Assembly: GCF_003966145.1 (NCBI RefSeq)
Contig: NZ_RXNR01000009.1
Location: 1 to 64,000 of the forward strand
Reading direction: 5' to 3'
From: Lysinibacillus telephonicus
GTDB lineage: Bacteria; Bacillota; Bacilli; Bacillales_A; Planococcaceae
Length of the DNA: 64,000 nucleotides
Made by a program: the position numbers and the translations under genes. This document shows, piece after piece, positions 44,546 to 52,908 of this stretch (position 1 is its first letter; every line of letters begins with the position of its first letter). The notes beneath the pieces were generated by a model. The model was not told the DNA's origin, made no database searches, and worked only from the letters and a program-made list of their open reading frames with translations.

Positions 44546-45759
44546 GCTAGGTCACCTCCAAGTGCAGCTGAAATTGTATGCACGTCTTTATCCCCACGTC
44601 CAGATAAACAAATTACTAGAATATCATCAGACGCCATTGTTTTGGCAAGGTTTGCCGCGAAATGGATGGCATGTGCACTTTCGAGGGCAGGAAGAATACC
44701 CTCTGTACGACTAAGTAATTTTACACCTTCCAACGCTTCATCATCTGTGACAGTGCCATAGGTTGCACGGCCACTTTCATGAAGGAGGCAATGCTCTGGA
44801 CCTACACCTGGATAATCAAGGCCAGCTGATATCGAATGTGCTTCTTGAACAAAGCCGTTTTCATCCTGTAATAGGTACATAAATGCACCGTGTAAAACAC
44901 CAGTTTGCCCTCCTTGAATAGCTGCGGCATGCTGACCAGTTTCGATTCCTTTACCAGCTGCTTCTACACCGTATAGTGCAACCTCTTTATCTTTTATGAA
45001 TGGATAGAACATTCCAATGGAGTTGCTTCCTCCTCCAACACATGCAACTACTGCATTTGGCAGACGATTTTCAATCTCTAATATTTGGGATCTCGTTTCA
45101 TCTCCAATGACGCGTTGGAAATCTCGAACAATTGTAGGGAATGGATGGGGCCCCATTGCAGAACCTAAAATATAATGTGTATCTTCAATATTTGTTACCC
45201 AGTGGCGCAATGCTTCATTCACTGCATCCTTTAACGTTGCAGAGCCTTTATCTACTGCAACAACCTTTGTTCCAAGCAGCTCCATACGGAATACGTTTAA
45301 TGCTTGGCGTTTTACATCTTCCGCTCCCATGTAAACGATACATTCAAGGTTAAGTAACGCACATGCGGTAGCCGTTGCTACTCCATGCTGACCTGCACCT
45401 GTTTCGGCAACAATTTTTTTCTTACCCATGCGTTTTGCAAGAAGTGCTTGCCCAAGAGCATTATTAATTTTGTGAGCCCCTGTATGGTTTAAATCCTCAC
45501 GCTTTAAATAAATCTTTGCGCCGCCGATAGTATTAGTTAAACGTTCTGCGAAATAAAGGGGAGTTTCGCGCCCAACATAATTTTTTAAATAGTAACGAAG
45601 CTCTTTCTGGAACGATTCATCATTTTTAACTTTGTCATACACTTCATCTAGTTCTTGCAGCGCGGTCATTAATGTTTCCGGTACGAATTGTCCACCAAAA
45701 CGTCCAAACCTGCCTTTTATTTCTACTGAGCTTTGGTCGGTGTAATTATTTGTTGTCAT
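44542..45759 (-). CDS. trpB: Tryptophan synthase beta chain
   Basis: A 405-residue PLP enzyme that joins indole and serine to give tryptophan. Motifs are [12 protein letters not shown], the PLP lysine in [24 protein letters not shown], and [13 protein letters not shown] 45759 sits 9 bases behind AAAGGAG; an in-frame ATG at 45765 is too close. It follows trpF with a 57-base gap. Confidence 0.96.
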   Translation of the reverse strand: MTTNNYTDQSSVEIKGRFGRFGGQFVPETLMTALQELDEVYDKVKNDESFQKELRYYLKNYVGRETPLYFAERLTNTIGGAKIYLKREDLNHTGAHKINNALGQALLAKRMGKKKIVAETGAGQHGVATATACALLNLECIVYMGAEDVKRQALNVFRMELLGTKVVAVDKGSATLKDAVNEALRHWVTNIEDTHYILGSAMGPHPFPTIVRDFQRVIGDETRSQILEIENRLPNAVVACVGGGSNSIGMFYPFIKDKEVALYGVEAAGKGIETGQHAAAIQGGQTGVLHGAFMYLLQDENGFVQEAHSISAGLDYPGVGPEHCLLHESGRATYGTVTDDEALEGVKLLSRTEGILPALESAHAIHFAANLAKTMASDDILVICLSGRGDKDVHTISAALGGDLA

Positions 45760-45816
45760 TTTCATTCACTCCTTTACGACTTTCGTGTAGATTGTCGTAG
45801 ATTTCATTGGTTATGT

Positions 45817-46437
45817 TTAAGGCAACAGCTGAACATTTGTTGCCAATTCGATAAATTGTTTTATTAACTCGCTATCTTTAGAGCCATTTCGTTCAACACC
45901 GCTTGATACATCGACACCAAAGGGCTCTACTTGAGCGATGGCCCGTTCAACGTTATCAGACTTAAGTCCACCAGCTAGAATGAGGCGGTCTTTCGGGATA
46001 GAAAGCTGATCAAGCAATGACCAATCAAAAACATGGCCGCTGCCACCAGAAAAGTCTGTGCCTGGTGCATCAAATAGATAGTAGTCAACGTCATATTTAC
46101 TTGCTCTTTCAACATCTTCATAGCTTCTAACAGAGAACGCCTTAATAGAAGGGTAGCCTAAGTATTTTATAAACTGAGCATCTTCCGTGCCATGGTATTG
46201 GACATAATCAAGACCAACTTCTTCTACCGCTTCTCGAACTTGTAGTTCAGTTGGGTTAACGAAAACACCAACTTTTTTGATATGGGAAGGGACTAACTTT
46301 GCAAGTTGTGCAGCACGTTCAATGGAAATTTTGCGTTTACTAGGAGCAAACATAAAGCCAATCCAAGTGGCACCAGCATCAACAGCAGCTTGAACATGTT
46401 CTTCTTCCATAAGTCCACATATTTTTACTTTTACCAT
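45817..46437 (-). CDS. trpF: Phosphoribosylanthranilate isomerase
   Basis: A 206-residue TIM-barrel enzyme that isomerises N-(5-phosphoribosyl)anthranilate. The N-terminal VKICGL carries the catalytic Cys, and LAGGLKSDNVERAI and FGVDVSSGVE are the phosphate-binding end, with the catalytic Asp in the FDAPG segment. It starts 2 bases after the trpC stop. Confidence 0.95.
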   Translation of the reverse strand: MVKVKICGLMEEEHVQAAVDAGATWIGFMFAPSKRKISIERAAQLAKLVPSHIKKVGVFVNPTELQVREAVEEVGLDYVQYHGTEDAQFIKYLGYPSIKAFSVRSYEDVERASKYDVDYYLFDAPGTDFSGGSGHVFDWSLLDQLSIPKDRLILAGGLKSDNVERAIAQVEPFGVDVSSGVERNGSKDSELIKQFIELATNVQLLP

Positions 46438-46439
46438 TA

Positions 46440-47234
46440 CTACACGTCCTTCACATTTACAGGTAAGGGAATTTGCAATGATTTTAAAGCTTTTTCTACA
46501 TCCCCACTGCGCATTAGTGATTCACCAACTAGTACACCACGTGCCCCGACATTGACAACTCTCTTTGCATCCTCTACATTCCAAATGCCACTTTCACTAA
46601 TGAATGCTATATCTTCATAAGCGGTAATTTTTTGTGCTAATTTTTCGGTTTGAGCTAAATCAACATTAAATGTTTTTAAGTCGCGATTGTTTACACCAAT
46701 AATTTTAGGATGAATAGCTAATGCGCGATCCAGCTCCTCTTCGTTATGAACTTCTACTAAAACATCAAGCCCTAAATTATTCGCATAATCATAAAAAGTT
46801 TTTAATTTTTTGTCTGAAAGTGCAGCAACAATAAGTAAGATGACAGATGCACCAGCGGCTTTTGCGTAATCTATTTGCACCTCATGAATGATGAAATCTT
46901 TATTTAAAATTGGAATTTCAACATAGTTTCCAATATCCACTAAATCTTGAAAAGATCCTTTGAAAAATTTTTCTTCCGTTAAAACAGAAATGCAGGCAGC
47001 ACCTGCATCTGCATACTTCCTTGCTTGCTCTACAGGGTTGGCGCCTTCTGCAATCAAGCCTTTAGAAGGGGAAGCCCGTTTCATTTCTGAAATAATTTGC
47101 AGCGTATCGGATTTTCGCAGCACATCATATAGGGATGGACGTGACTTTTGTATAACGTTAAACATAGGTTCATTTGCCATTAAAGTAGGGAGTAGAGTTT
47201 CCTTATGATCTAAAATCGTTTGTAAAATGGTCAT
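46440..47234 (-). CDS. trpC: Indole-3-glycerol phosphate synthase
   Basis: A 264-residue TIM-barrel enzyme. IISEMKRASPSKGLI holds the catalytic Lys, CISVLTEEKFFKGSF and VNNRDLKTFNVDL follow, and SESGIW and GVLVGESLMRSGD bind phosphate. The start ATG overlaps the trpD stop (TAATG) by one base, so the genes are translationally coupled. Confidence 0.96.
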   Translation of the reverse strand: MTILQTILDHKETLLPTLMANEPMFNVIQKSRPSLYDVLRKSDTLQIISEMKRASPSKGLIAEGANPVEQARKYADAGAACISVLTEEKFFKGSFQDLVDIGNYVEIPILNKDFIIHEVQIDYAKAAGASVILLIVAALSDKKLKTFYDYANNLGLDVLVEVHNEEELDRALAIHPKIIGVNNRDLKTFNVDLAQTEKLAQKITAYEDIAFISESGIWNVEDAKRVVNVGARGVLVGESLMRSGDVEKALKSLQIPLPVNVKDV

Positions 47235-48268
47235 TATCGTATGCGCTCCTTTAAAATGGATTGGCTGTATTCCACCACTGCGTCTAGTTTTGATAATGCA
47301 CGGCCAGACATAATGCTGTCACGGGCCATATCAATACCTTCATTGATAGATGCAGCTGAACCGTAGGCAAAGAAACCAATTGCAGCATTTAATAAAACAG
47401 CATCAAAGTAAGGACTTTGTTTTCCTTTTAGTAAATCACGCAAGATAACAGCATTTTCTTCTGGAGTTCCACCAATAAGTGCGCTAACAGAGACAGCAGA
47501 TAATCCGTAGTCCTCAGCATTTAAGGTGAAAGCTTTAATCTCTCCATTTTCAAGGAGAGCAAGCTTGTTTTCGCCATCGAGTGATGCTTCATCCATACCT
47601 TGTGTGCCAGAAACAACAACTGCACGTTCACGACCTAAAATACGAAGAACTTCGGCATATTCGCTGACAAACTCAGGGCGATTAATGCCGACAAGCTGAG
47701 TTGTTAAATTAACTGGATTTGTAAGAGGACCAACCATATTAAAAATAGTTGGTTTTCCAATCGCCCTGCGAACTTCACCGATGCGTTTTAATTTCGGATG
47801 AACATTTAGAGCATACAGGAAGGTAATACCTTCTTGTTTTAACAAATCAACAGAATCATTAATAGTAAAGTTTGTATGGATGCCCAATGCTTGCAACACG
47901 TCTGCACTGCCTGAAGCACTTGAAATTTTGCGGTTGCCATGTTTTGCAACGGAAACATTATTTGCAGCAAGAACGAATGCTGCTGTTGTACTAATGTTGA
48001 AGCTTTTTAGTCCGTCGCCGCCAGTTCCGCAATTGTCAATATAAGCACCATTAGGGACGGGTACTGAAGTGGCATTAGCTTTCATAACAGTTGCAAGGGC
48101 TGCAATCTCCTCAGTTGTTTCGCCTTTTTCACTTAAGGCAACTAAAAAAGCTGCAATATCTTCTTGTGGTGTTTCCTCATTAAATACGAGCTCGGCAGCT
48201 TGAATCATGTCATCATACGATAAACTTTCATTTTGCTTCACAGTTTTTGTAAATAATTGAATACTCAT
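47234..48268 (-). CDS. trpD: Anthranilate phosphoribosyltransferase
   Basis: A 344-residue enzyme that adds phosphoribose from PRPP to anthranilate. Motifs are DNCGTGGDGLKSFNIST (PRPP binding), AKHGNRKISSASGSADVLQALG and MVGPLTNP. GGGAGGATG lies before ATG 48268. It is the first gene after the T-box leader; no trpE or trpG precedes it, so anthranilate synthase must be encoded elsewhere. This differs from the B. subtilis trpEDCFBA order. Confidence 0.96.
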   Translation of the reverse strand: MSIQLFTKTVKQNESLSYDDMIQAAELVFNEETPQEDIAAFLVALSEKGETTEEIAALATVMKANATSVPVPNGAYIDNCGTGGDGLKSFNISTTAAFVLAANNVSVAKHGNRKISSASGSADVLQALGIHTNFTINDSVDLLKQEGITFLYALNVHPKLKRIGEVRRAIGKPTIFNMVGPLTNPVNLTTQLVGINRPEFVSEYAEVLRILGRERAVVVSGTQGMDEASLDGENKLALLENGEIKAFTLNAEDYGLSAVSVSALIGGTPEENAVILRDLLKGKQSPYFDAVLLNAAIGFFAYGSAASINEGIDMARDSIMSGRALSKLDAVVEYSQSILKERIR

Positions 48269-48348
48269 CTAAACTCATCCTCCCAAAATCATAAATTAGC
48301 AGGTTAGATAAATGAAACTTTAGGTGAGGGGGGCTTTTGCGGAAAATA

Positions 48349-48736
48349 AAAAAGTCCTCTACAAAAGGAAATCCCTTTTGTAGAGGACGATAATAGACCG
48401 CGTTGCCACCTCTGTTGAAGCATTGTTTACTTCCACCTTGGTGTGTTTTTCTTTACGAATAGGTGAATTAACACCCGAATTTAAGTAAACGAAAAACACT
48501 TCCTTATAACGTAGGAAAGACGTCAACTAACTGCCGCTAGTTGCTCTCATAAGGCCCATTCACAATATGTGTGCACTAGTTCACACCAACCACTAGCTCT
48601 CTTAAGAACACTATATTGCTACTATTCTTATTCATCAATTTTTCTCAGCTATACTCATCTAATTTCTAAACTCTGCTTTGCTCAAACGGTGGTCGCGCTC
48701 CCGCAACCTGCTACCGTATACGAACAATTTTTGTTA
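48349..48736 (-). promoter_or_regulatory. Trp-specific T-box leader of the trp operon
   Basis: On the minus strand the T-box core AGGTGGCAACGCGG lies at 48398-48411, just before a terminator with arms 48354-48368 and 48374-48388 and a T6 run. Upstream, the stem I region ends in GTGAATGGGCCTTATGAGAG. Its specifier reads UGG (48556-48558), the Trp codon. Uncharged tRNA-Trp should stabilise the antiterminator and turn on trpDCFBA. A GC-rich hairpin (48687-48716) and a run of G/T-AG triplets (48644-48673) lie 5' of stem I. Confidence 0.92.
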
Positions 48737-48742
48737 ACTAGA

Positions 48743-48771
48743 ATTGTAGACTTAATTTTTCTTGTTGTCAA
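48743..48771 (-). promoter_or_regulatory. Promoter of the trp operon
   Basis: On the minus strand TTGACA (48771-48766) and TACAAT (48748-48743) are exactly 17 bases apart, with the T-box leader beginning just downstream. Confidence 0.8.
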
Positions 48772-48824
48772 TGTTTTCTGAAAAATTGTAGTGGGATTTG
48801 GTTTCAACGTCTTATAAAGCTCTA

Positions 48825-48857
48825 AAATAAAAAGCCGAGAACATAAAGCTCCCGGCA
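48825..48857 (-). terminator. Terminator of queT
   Basis: On the minus strand GCCGGGAGC and TCTCGGC pair and are followed by TTTTTATTTT. Confidence 0.75.
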
Positions 48858-48866
48858 AAATACAAA

Positions 48867-49349
48867 TTAAACTAAATCTTTGAAGTTTAAACGTTTATTT
48901 AAAAGATGCATAATTGGCACCCCAACAGCTAATACAACGAATTCGCCTACTGCACATGTAAACCATGTCAATAAGAATGGCAATTCTAGTGCTAAGTTTA
49001 ATTCGAAGGCAATGATGAACATTGTAACAGTAAATAAAAACGTATTAATGATCATGCGCAATAATGTGTTTTTCACAAACTTACAAATCAAAATAAAGAT
49101 TGTAAGAGTGATAATAGAGTGGCTAACACCAAACACTAAATCGTATACGCCCAATGGTGAAAATAAATTTGAAATAAATACACCAATAACAATGCCTAGC
49201 ATAAAGCGTGGATTAAATGCCACTAAGTGATTAAACATCTCCGAAACCCGAAATTGGATCTCTGTAAAACCAAATGGTGCAACTAAAAGGGTAACCGCTA
49301 TATAAAGCGCAGCAATAATCCCGGTAGTCGCTAAAAACTTCACTTTCAT
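48867..49349 (-). CDS. queT: QueT-family preQ1/queuosine-precursor transporter
   Basis: A 160-residue membrane protein with five predicted helices, the S component of an ECF-type transporter for queuosine precursors. Family marks are IIAALYIAVTLLVAPFGFTEIQFRVSEMFNHLVAFNP and LFSPLGVYDLVFGVSHSI. A preQ1 riboswitch lies immediately before it, which confirms the substrate class. ATG 49349 is preferred: the ACTAAGGAG of the riboswitch lies 8 bases upstream. The shared ECF energising module would be encoded elsewhere. Confidence 0.93.
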   Translation of the reverse strand: MKVKFLATTGIIAALYIAVTLLVAPFGFTEIQFRVSEMFNHLVAFNPRFMLGIVIGVFISNLFSPLGVYDLVFGVSHSIITLTIFILICKFVKNTLLRMIINTFLFTVTMFIIAFELNLALELPFLLTWFTCAVGEFVVLAVGVPIMHLLNKRLNFKDLV

Positions 49350-49359
49350 ATTCATTTCT

Positions 49360-49397
49360 CCTTAGTTTTTTTTCGTGGGATGGTTTCGAACCACGGT
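49360..49397 (-). promoter_or_regulatory. preQ1-I riboswitch controlling queT
   Basis: On the minus strand an aptamer with stem CCGTGG / CCACG, a loop TTCGAAACCATC and an A-rich tail ends in ACTAAGGAG. This matches the class I preQ1 aptamer, in which the tail pairs back into the loop. The ribosome site is part of the pseudoknot tail, so preQ1 should block translation of queT. Confidence 0.88.
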
Positions 49398-49644
49398 GAC
49401 TGAACACAAAATAATATACTATAATAATTCTTTTACTATGTCAAATTGTTATTAAAAGGTAAGAGGTATAGGCTAGAAGTTTTACAAAGATGCGAAAAAT
49501 GTCGAAAAATAGACAAAATTTTAAAATTTTATTAACATAATAATTTCTTTACAGGAATTCAATGTTTTAACGGTTTAAAGCGCCAAATTAATATTTTTAA
49601 TGTAGTAATTTGAATTTACTATATTCAGAACATTCTTAATGTTG

Positions 49645-49673
49645 TTGACTATCATGTTGCAGCAATGTAATAT
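49645..49673 (+). promoter_or_regulatory. Promoter of the TrpXYZ-type importer operon
   Basis: TTGACT (49645-49650) and TAATAT (49668-49673) are 17 bases apart. The 100-base leader that follows shows no T-box or riboswitch pattern. Confidence 0.5.
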
Positions 49674-49774
49674 ATCGATAAACTCAAACTTTTTTGAATT
49701 ATTAAATAGGTAAAGAAATTTATTCAAAAACGAGTCTATAAATCTTATTTGAGAGAAATAAGGGGGAAGTTTAC

Positions 49775-50800
49775 ATGAAAAATAGTATGGCAAAGCTTTC
49801 GTTCTTACTATTTGGTTTAGTACTTTTACTAGCTGCATGTGGCGGCGGTAATGAAACATCTACTGAATCAACAGAAGGCAACTCAGGTACAAACACAGAT
49901 ACAGAACAGCCAACTGATGCAAAGTCATTTAAAGTCGGGATTACACAAATTGTTGAGCATCCATCGTTAGATGCTGCAACAGAAGGTTTTAAAGCAGCTC
50001 TTGAAGAATCTGGTTTAAACATAGAGTTCGTTGATAAAAACGCTCAAAATGATCAAAGTATGAATACGACAATTGCACAAGACTTAGTAAATCAAGGTGT
50101 TGATTTAATTTTTGCTAACTCAACTCCATCCGCTCAAGCAGTTAAAGGTGCAACATCTGATATTCCAATCATTTTCACATCTGTAACAGATGCTGTAGGA
50201 GCAGAATTAGTAGAATCAATGGAAGCTCCTGGAGGCAACGTAACAGGGACTGTAGACTTACATCCTGATACAATTGCAAATACTGTAGCATTCCTTAAAG
50301 ATGAATTAGGCGCGAAAAAAGTTGGTACTGTTTACAACACTGGTGAGCAAAACTCTGTTGCACAAATTGAACAAGTAAAAGCCTTATTAGAAGAATCTGG
50401 CCTAGAACTAGTTGAAGCACCAGTTTCAACTTCAGCAGAAGTAAAACAAGCGACTGAATCTTTAATTGGTCAAGTAGATTCTTTATATATCATTACGGAT
50501 AACACGGTAGTATCTGCATTAGAGTCAGTAATTGACGTTGCAAATGCAAACCAACTTCCTTTAATGGTTGGAGAACTTGATTCAGTAAAACGCGGTGGAT
50601 TAGGTGCTTACGGTTTTGAATATTATGATATCGGTTATGAAGCGGGACAAATGGCTGTGAAAATTTTAAATGGTGAAGCAACACCTGCAGAAATTCCAGC
50701 AGCTTACCCAGCAAACTTAAAATTACTTATTAATAAATCAGCTGCAGATAACCTAGGTCTTGAAATTAAAGATACTTGGAATGCAGAAGTTTACGAATAA
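49775..50800 (+). CDS. ABC importer substrate-binding lipoprotein, TrpX family (DUF534/ABC_sub_bind)
   Basis: A 341-residue lipoprotein. The signal peptide ends in the lipobox LAAC at about residue 22, with a Gly/Asn/Thr linker after it. The periplasmic-binding-type domain (KVGITQIVEHPSLDAATEGFKAAL..., IFANSTPSAQAVKGATSDIPIIFTSVTDAVGA...) is the ABC_sub_bind family that includes streptococcal TrpX. It heads a three-gene importer. The nearby trp operon makes tryptophan a plausible cargo, but other aromatic or amino-acid ligands cannot be excluded. Confidence 0.85.
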   Translation: MKNSMAKLSFLLFGLVLLLAACGGGNETSTESTEGNSGTNTDTEQPTDAKSFKVGITQIVEHPSLDAATEGFKAALEESGLNIEFVDKNAQNDQSMNTTIAQDLVNQGVDLIFANSTPSAQAVKGATSDIPIIFTSVTDAVGAELVESMEAPGGNVTGTVDLHPDTIANTVAFLKDELGAKKVGTVYNTGEQNSVAQIEQVKALLEESGLELVEAPVSTSAEVKQATESLIGQVDSLYIITDNTVVSALESVIDVANANQLPLMVGELDSVKRGGLGAYGFEYYDIGYEAGQMAVKILNGEATPAEIPAAYPANLKLLINKSAADNLGLEIKDTWNAEVYE

Positions 50801-50829
50801 TATTGAAGTTAGTTAGGAGATGATTCATT

Positions 50830-51861
50830 ATGTTTGCAGCATTGTTCGGTTCGGTCGAGCAAGGAATCATCTATGCAATTATGGCGCTCGGAGTGTATTT
50901 AACATTCCGAGTGTTAGATTTTCCGGATTTAACGGTTGACGGCAGCTTTGTAACAGGGGCAGCTACTGCGGCAACAATGATTGCACTTGGCTACAACCCA
51001 ATACTAGCTACGTTATTAGCAATTGTTGCTGGATTTATTGCAGGATGTATGACAGGACTATTACACACAAAAGGAAAAATAAATCCACTTCTTTCAGGGA
51101 TTTTAATGATGATTGCATTGTATTCAATCAATCTTCGAATCATGGGGTTATCTGCAGAAAATGCAATTGTTCGCCCAAATATTCCACTTATGAATTCAGA
51201 GACAATCTTTTCGCAATTCAATGCTTTTTGGAGTACTTTAGGCATTGATGACGTAATGACAAACTTCGTGAAAAATACATTAGGCTTCCAATCAGCTCCA
51301 TCTACATGGGGAATAGCATTAGTAGTATTAATTATCACTCTAATTATTAAATTAATTGCCGATTGGTTCTTAAAAACAGAAGTTGGGCTTGCGATCCGTG
51401 CAACAGGTGATAATAAACGAATGATTCGAAGCTTCTCAGCAAACACGGATTCTTTAATTGTATTAGGACTTGGGCTTTCAAACGCCTTAGTTGCATTTTC
51501 TGGAGCTTTAATCGCTCAATATTCGAAATTTGCAGATGTAAATATGGGGATTGGGATGATTGTGATTGGTCTTGCTTCTGTTATTATCGGGGAAGCGATT
51601 TTTGGAACAAAGACAATCTTCCGTACAACAATTGCTGTAGTAGCAGGTGCAATTATTTATCGTATCATATATGCGGTTGCGCTTCGTATCGAATGGTTGG
51701 ATACTTCTGATATGAAGTTAATTACGGCAGTTATTGTTATTTTAGCTTTAGTTATTCCACAAATGATTGAAAAACGCCGCGAGAAAAAGCGTAAAGAAAA
51801 ACGGCGTGCTGAACGTCTTAGTCAACAAAACGTAGCGCAAGGGGGGAATCACCTTGCTTAG
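50830..51861 (+). CDS. ABC importer permease, TrpY type
   Basis: A 343-residue membrane protein with about eight helices, of the BPD_transp_2-like (LivH/branched-chain) type. VYLTFRVLDFPDLTVDGSF near the N-terminus and GVALRATGDNKR-like EVGLAIRATGDNKRMIRSF serve as the coupling loop. The C-terminus is strongly basic (EKRREKKRKEKRRAERL), which is usual in this family. It overlaps the ATPase gene by 8 bases. Confidence 0.87.
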   Translation: MFAALFGSVEQGIIYAIMALGVYLTFRVLDFPDLTVDGSFVTGAATAATMIALGYNPILATLLAIVAGFIAGCMTGLLHTKGKINPLLSGILMMIALYSINLRIMGLSAENAIVRPNIPLMNSETIFSQFNAFWSTLGIDDVMTNFVKNTLGFQSAPSTWGIALVVLIITLIIKLIADWFLKTEVGLAIRATGDNKRMIRSFSANTDSLIVLGLGLSNALVAFSGALIAQYSKFADVNMGIGMIVIGLASVIIGEAIFGTKTIFRTTIAVVAGAIIYRIIYAVALRIEWLDTSDMKLITAVIVILALVIPQMIEKRREKKRKEKRRAERLSQQNVAQGGNHLA

Positions 51862-52648
51862 ATTAGAAGGCATTAACAAAATTTTTAATGAAGGTACACC
51901 AGATGAAAAAATTGCCTTAGATAATATTAATCTTCACTTGGCACCTGGTGATTTCGTTACAATTATCGGAAGTAACGGTGCCGGTAAGTCTACAATGATG
52001 AACATGATTTCAGGAGCACTTACTCCTGACTTCGGTGCAGTAACAATTGATGACAAAGAAGTGACAAAGCTACCAGAGTATAAGCGTTCTCAATTTATTG
52101 GTCGTGTGTTCCAGGATCCAATGGCAGGAACGGCACCATCTATGACGATTGAGGAAAATTTGGCGATAGCTTACTCAAGAAATGCAAAGCGCCGCTTCCG
52201 TGGTGGAGTGAATCGCGAACGCCGTGACTTTTTCAGAACGTCATTGGAAAAGCTACATTTAAACTTAGAAAATCGTTTAAATGCAAAAGTAGGGATGCTC
52301 TCAGGTGGGGAACGACAAGCGTTGTCGTTACTAATGGCAACATTTACAAAACCCGCAATATTGCTGTTGGATGAACATACAGCAGCACTTGACCCATCTC
52401 GAGCAGAACTCATTACGAATTTAACGAAGCAGCTTGTTGAAGAGGGGAACTTAACGACATTGATGGTTACCCATAACATGCAACAAGCAATTGACTTAGG
52501 AAACCGCCTTATCATGATGGATAAAGGCCAAATCATTTTATCGATTGATGAAGACAAAAAACCAAACCTAACTATCCCAGACTTAATGTCAGAATTCGAA
52601 AAAATCCGCGGAGAAAAAATGAACTCTGATAGAGCGTTGTTGGGATAA
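51854..52648 (+). CDS. ABC importer ATP-binding protein, TrpZ type
   Basis: A 264-residue ATPase. Walker A is GSNGAGKST, the signature is MLSGGERQALSLLMA and Walker B is AILLLDEHTAALDP. The His in DEHTAALDP, where most have Pro, is typical of this importer subgroup. The start at 51854 overlaps the permease end and has a GGGG site. It ends the operon, followed by a strong terminator. Confidence 0.88.
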   Translation: MLRLEGINKIFNEGTPDEKIALDNINLHLAPGDFVTIIGSNGAGKSTMMNMISGALTPDFGAVTIDDKEVTKLPEYKRSQFIGRVFQDPMAGTAPSMTIEENLAIAYSRNAKRRFRGGVNRERRDFFRTSLEKLHLNLENRLNAKVGMLSGGERQALSLLMATFTKPAILLLDEHTAALDPSRAELITNLTKQLVEEGNLTTLMVTHNMQQAIDLGNRLIMMDKGQIILSIDEDKKPNLTIPDLMSEFEKIRGEKMNSDRALLG

Positions 52649-52667
52649 TAAAAGTAAACAAATATAA

Positions 52668-52708
52668 AATTGACTCCAATTTAACAATTGGGGTCAATTT
52701 TTTTTGTA
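52668..52708 (+). terminator. Terminator of the TrpXYZ-type operon
   Basis: AATTGACTCCAATT (52668-52681) pairs with AATTGGGGTCAATT (52686-52699), one mismatch in the middle, then T8. Confidence 0.85.
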
Positions 52709-52908
52709 GGTTATGAAATTTGATTTTCATAAACAAGTAGGAACTGCAAGTAAATTGTGTTCTTACTTGTTTTTTATAAGAAAGAAGATAATTTGAAGTT
52801 GTTGAAAATTTAATTTTCATCTTAGTAAATGAAGGTGAAATTAATATTTATGAGATTTGTCTCAAATAGTTTTAGGGTAATAAAATAGGGGGGCAAGGAG
52901 GGGGATAG

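Noticed and set aside
48690-48710. Plus-strand GGTGGTCGCGC resembling a T-box core
   Set aside because: It is the complement of the GC-rich hairpin in the minus-strand trp leader; no terminator or downstream plus-strand amino-acid gene fits.
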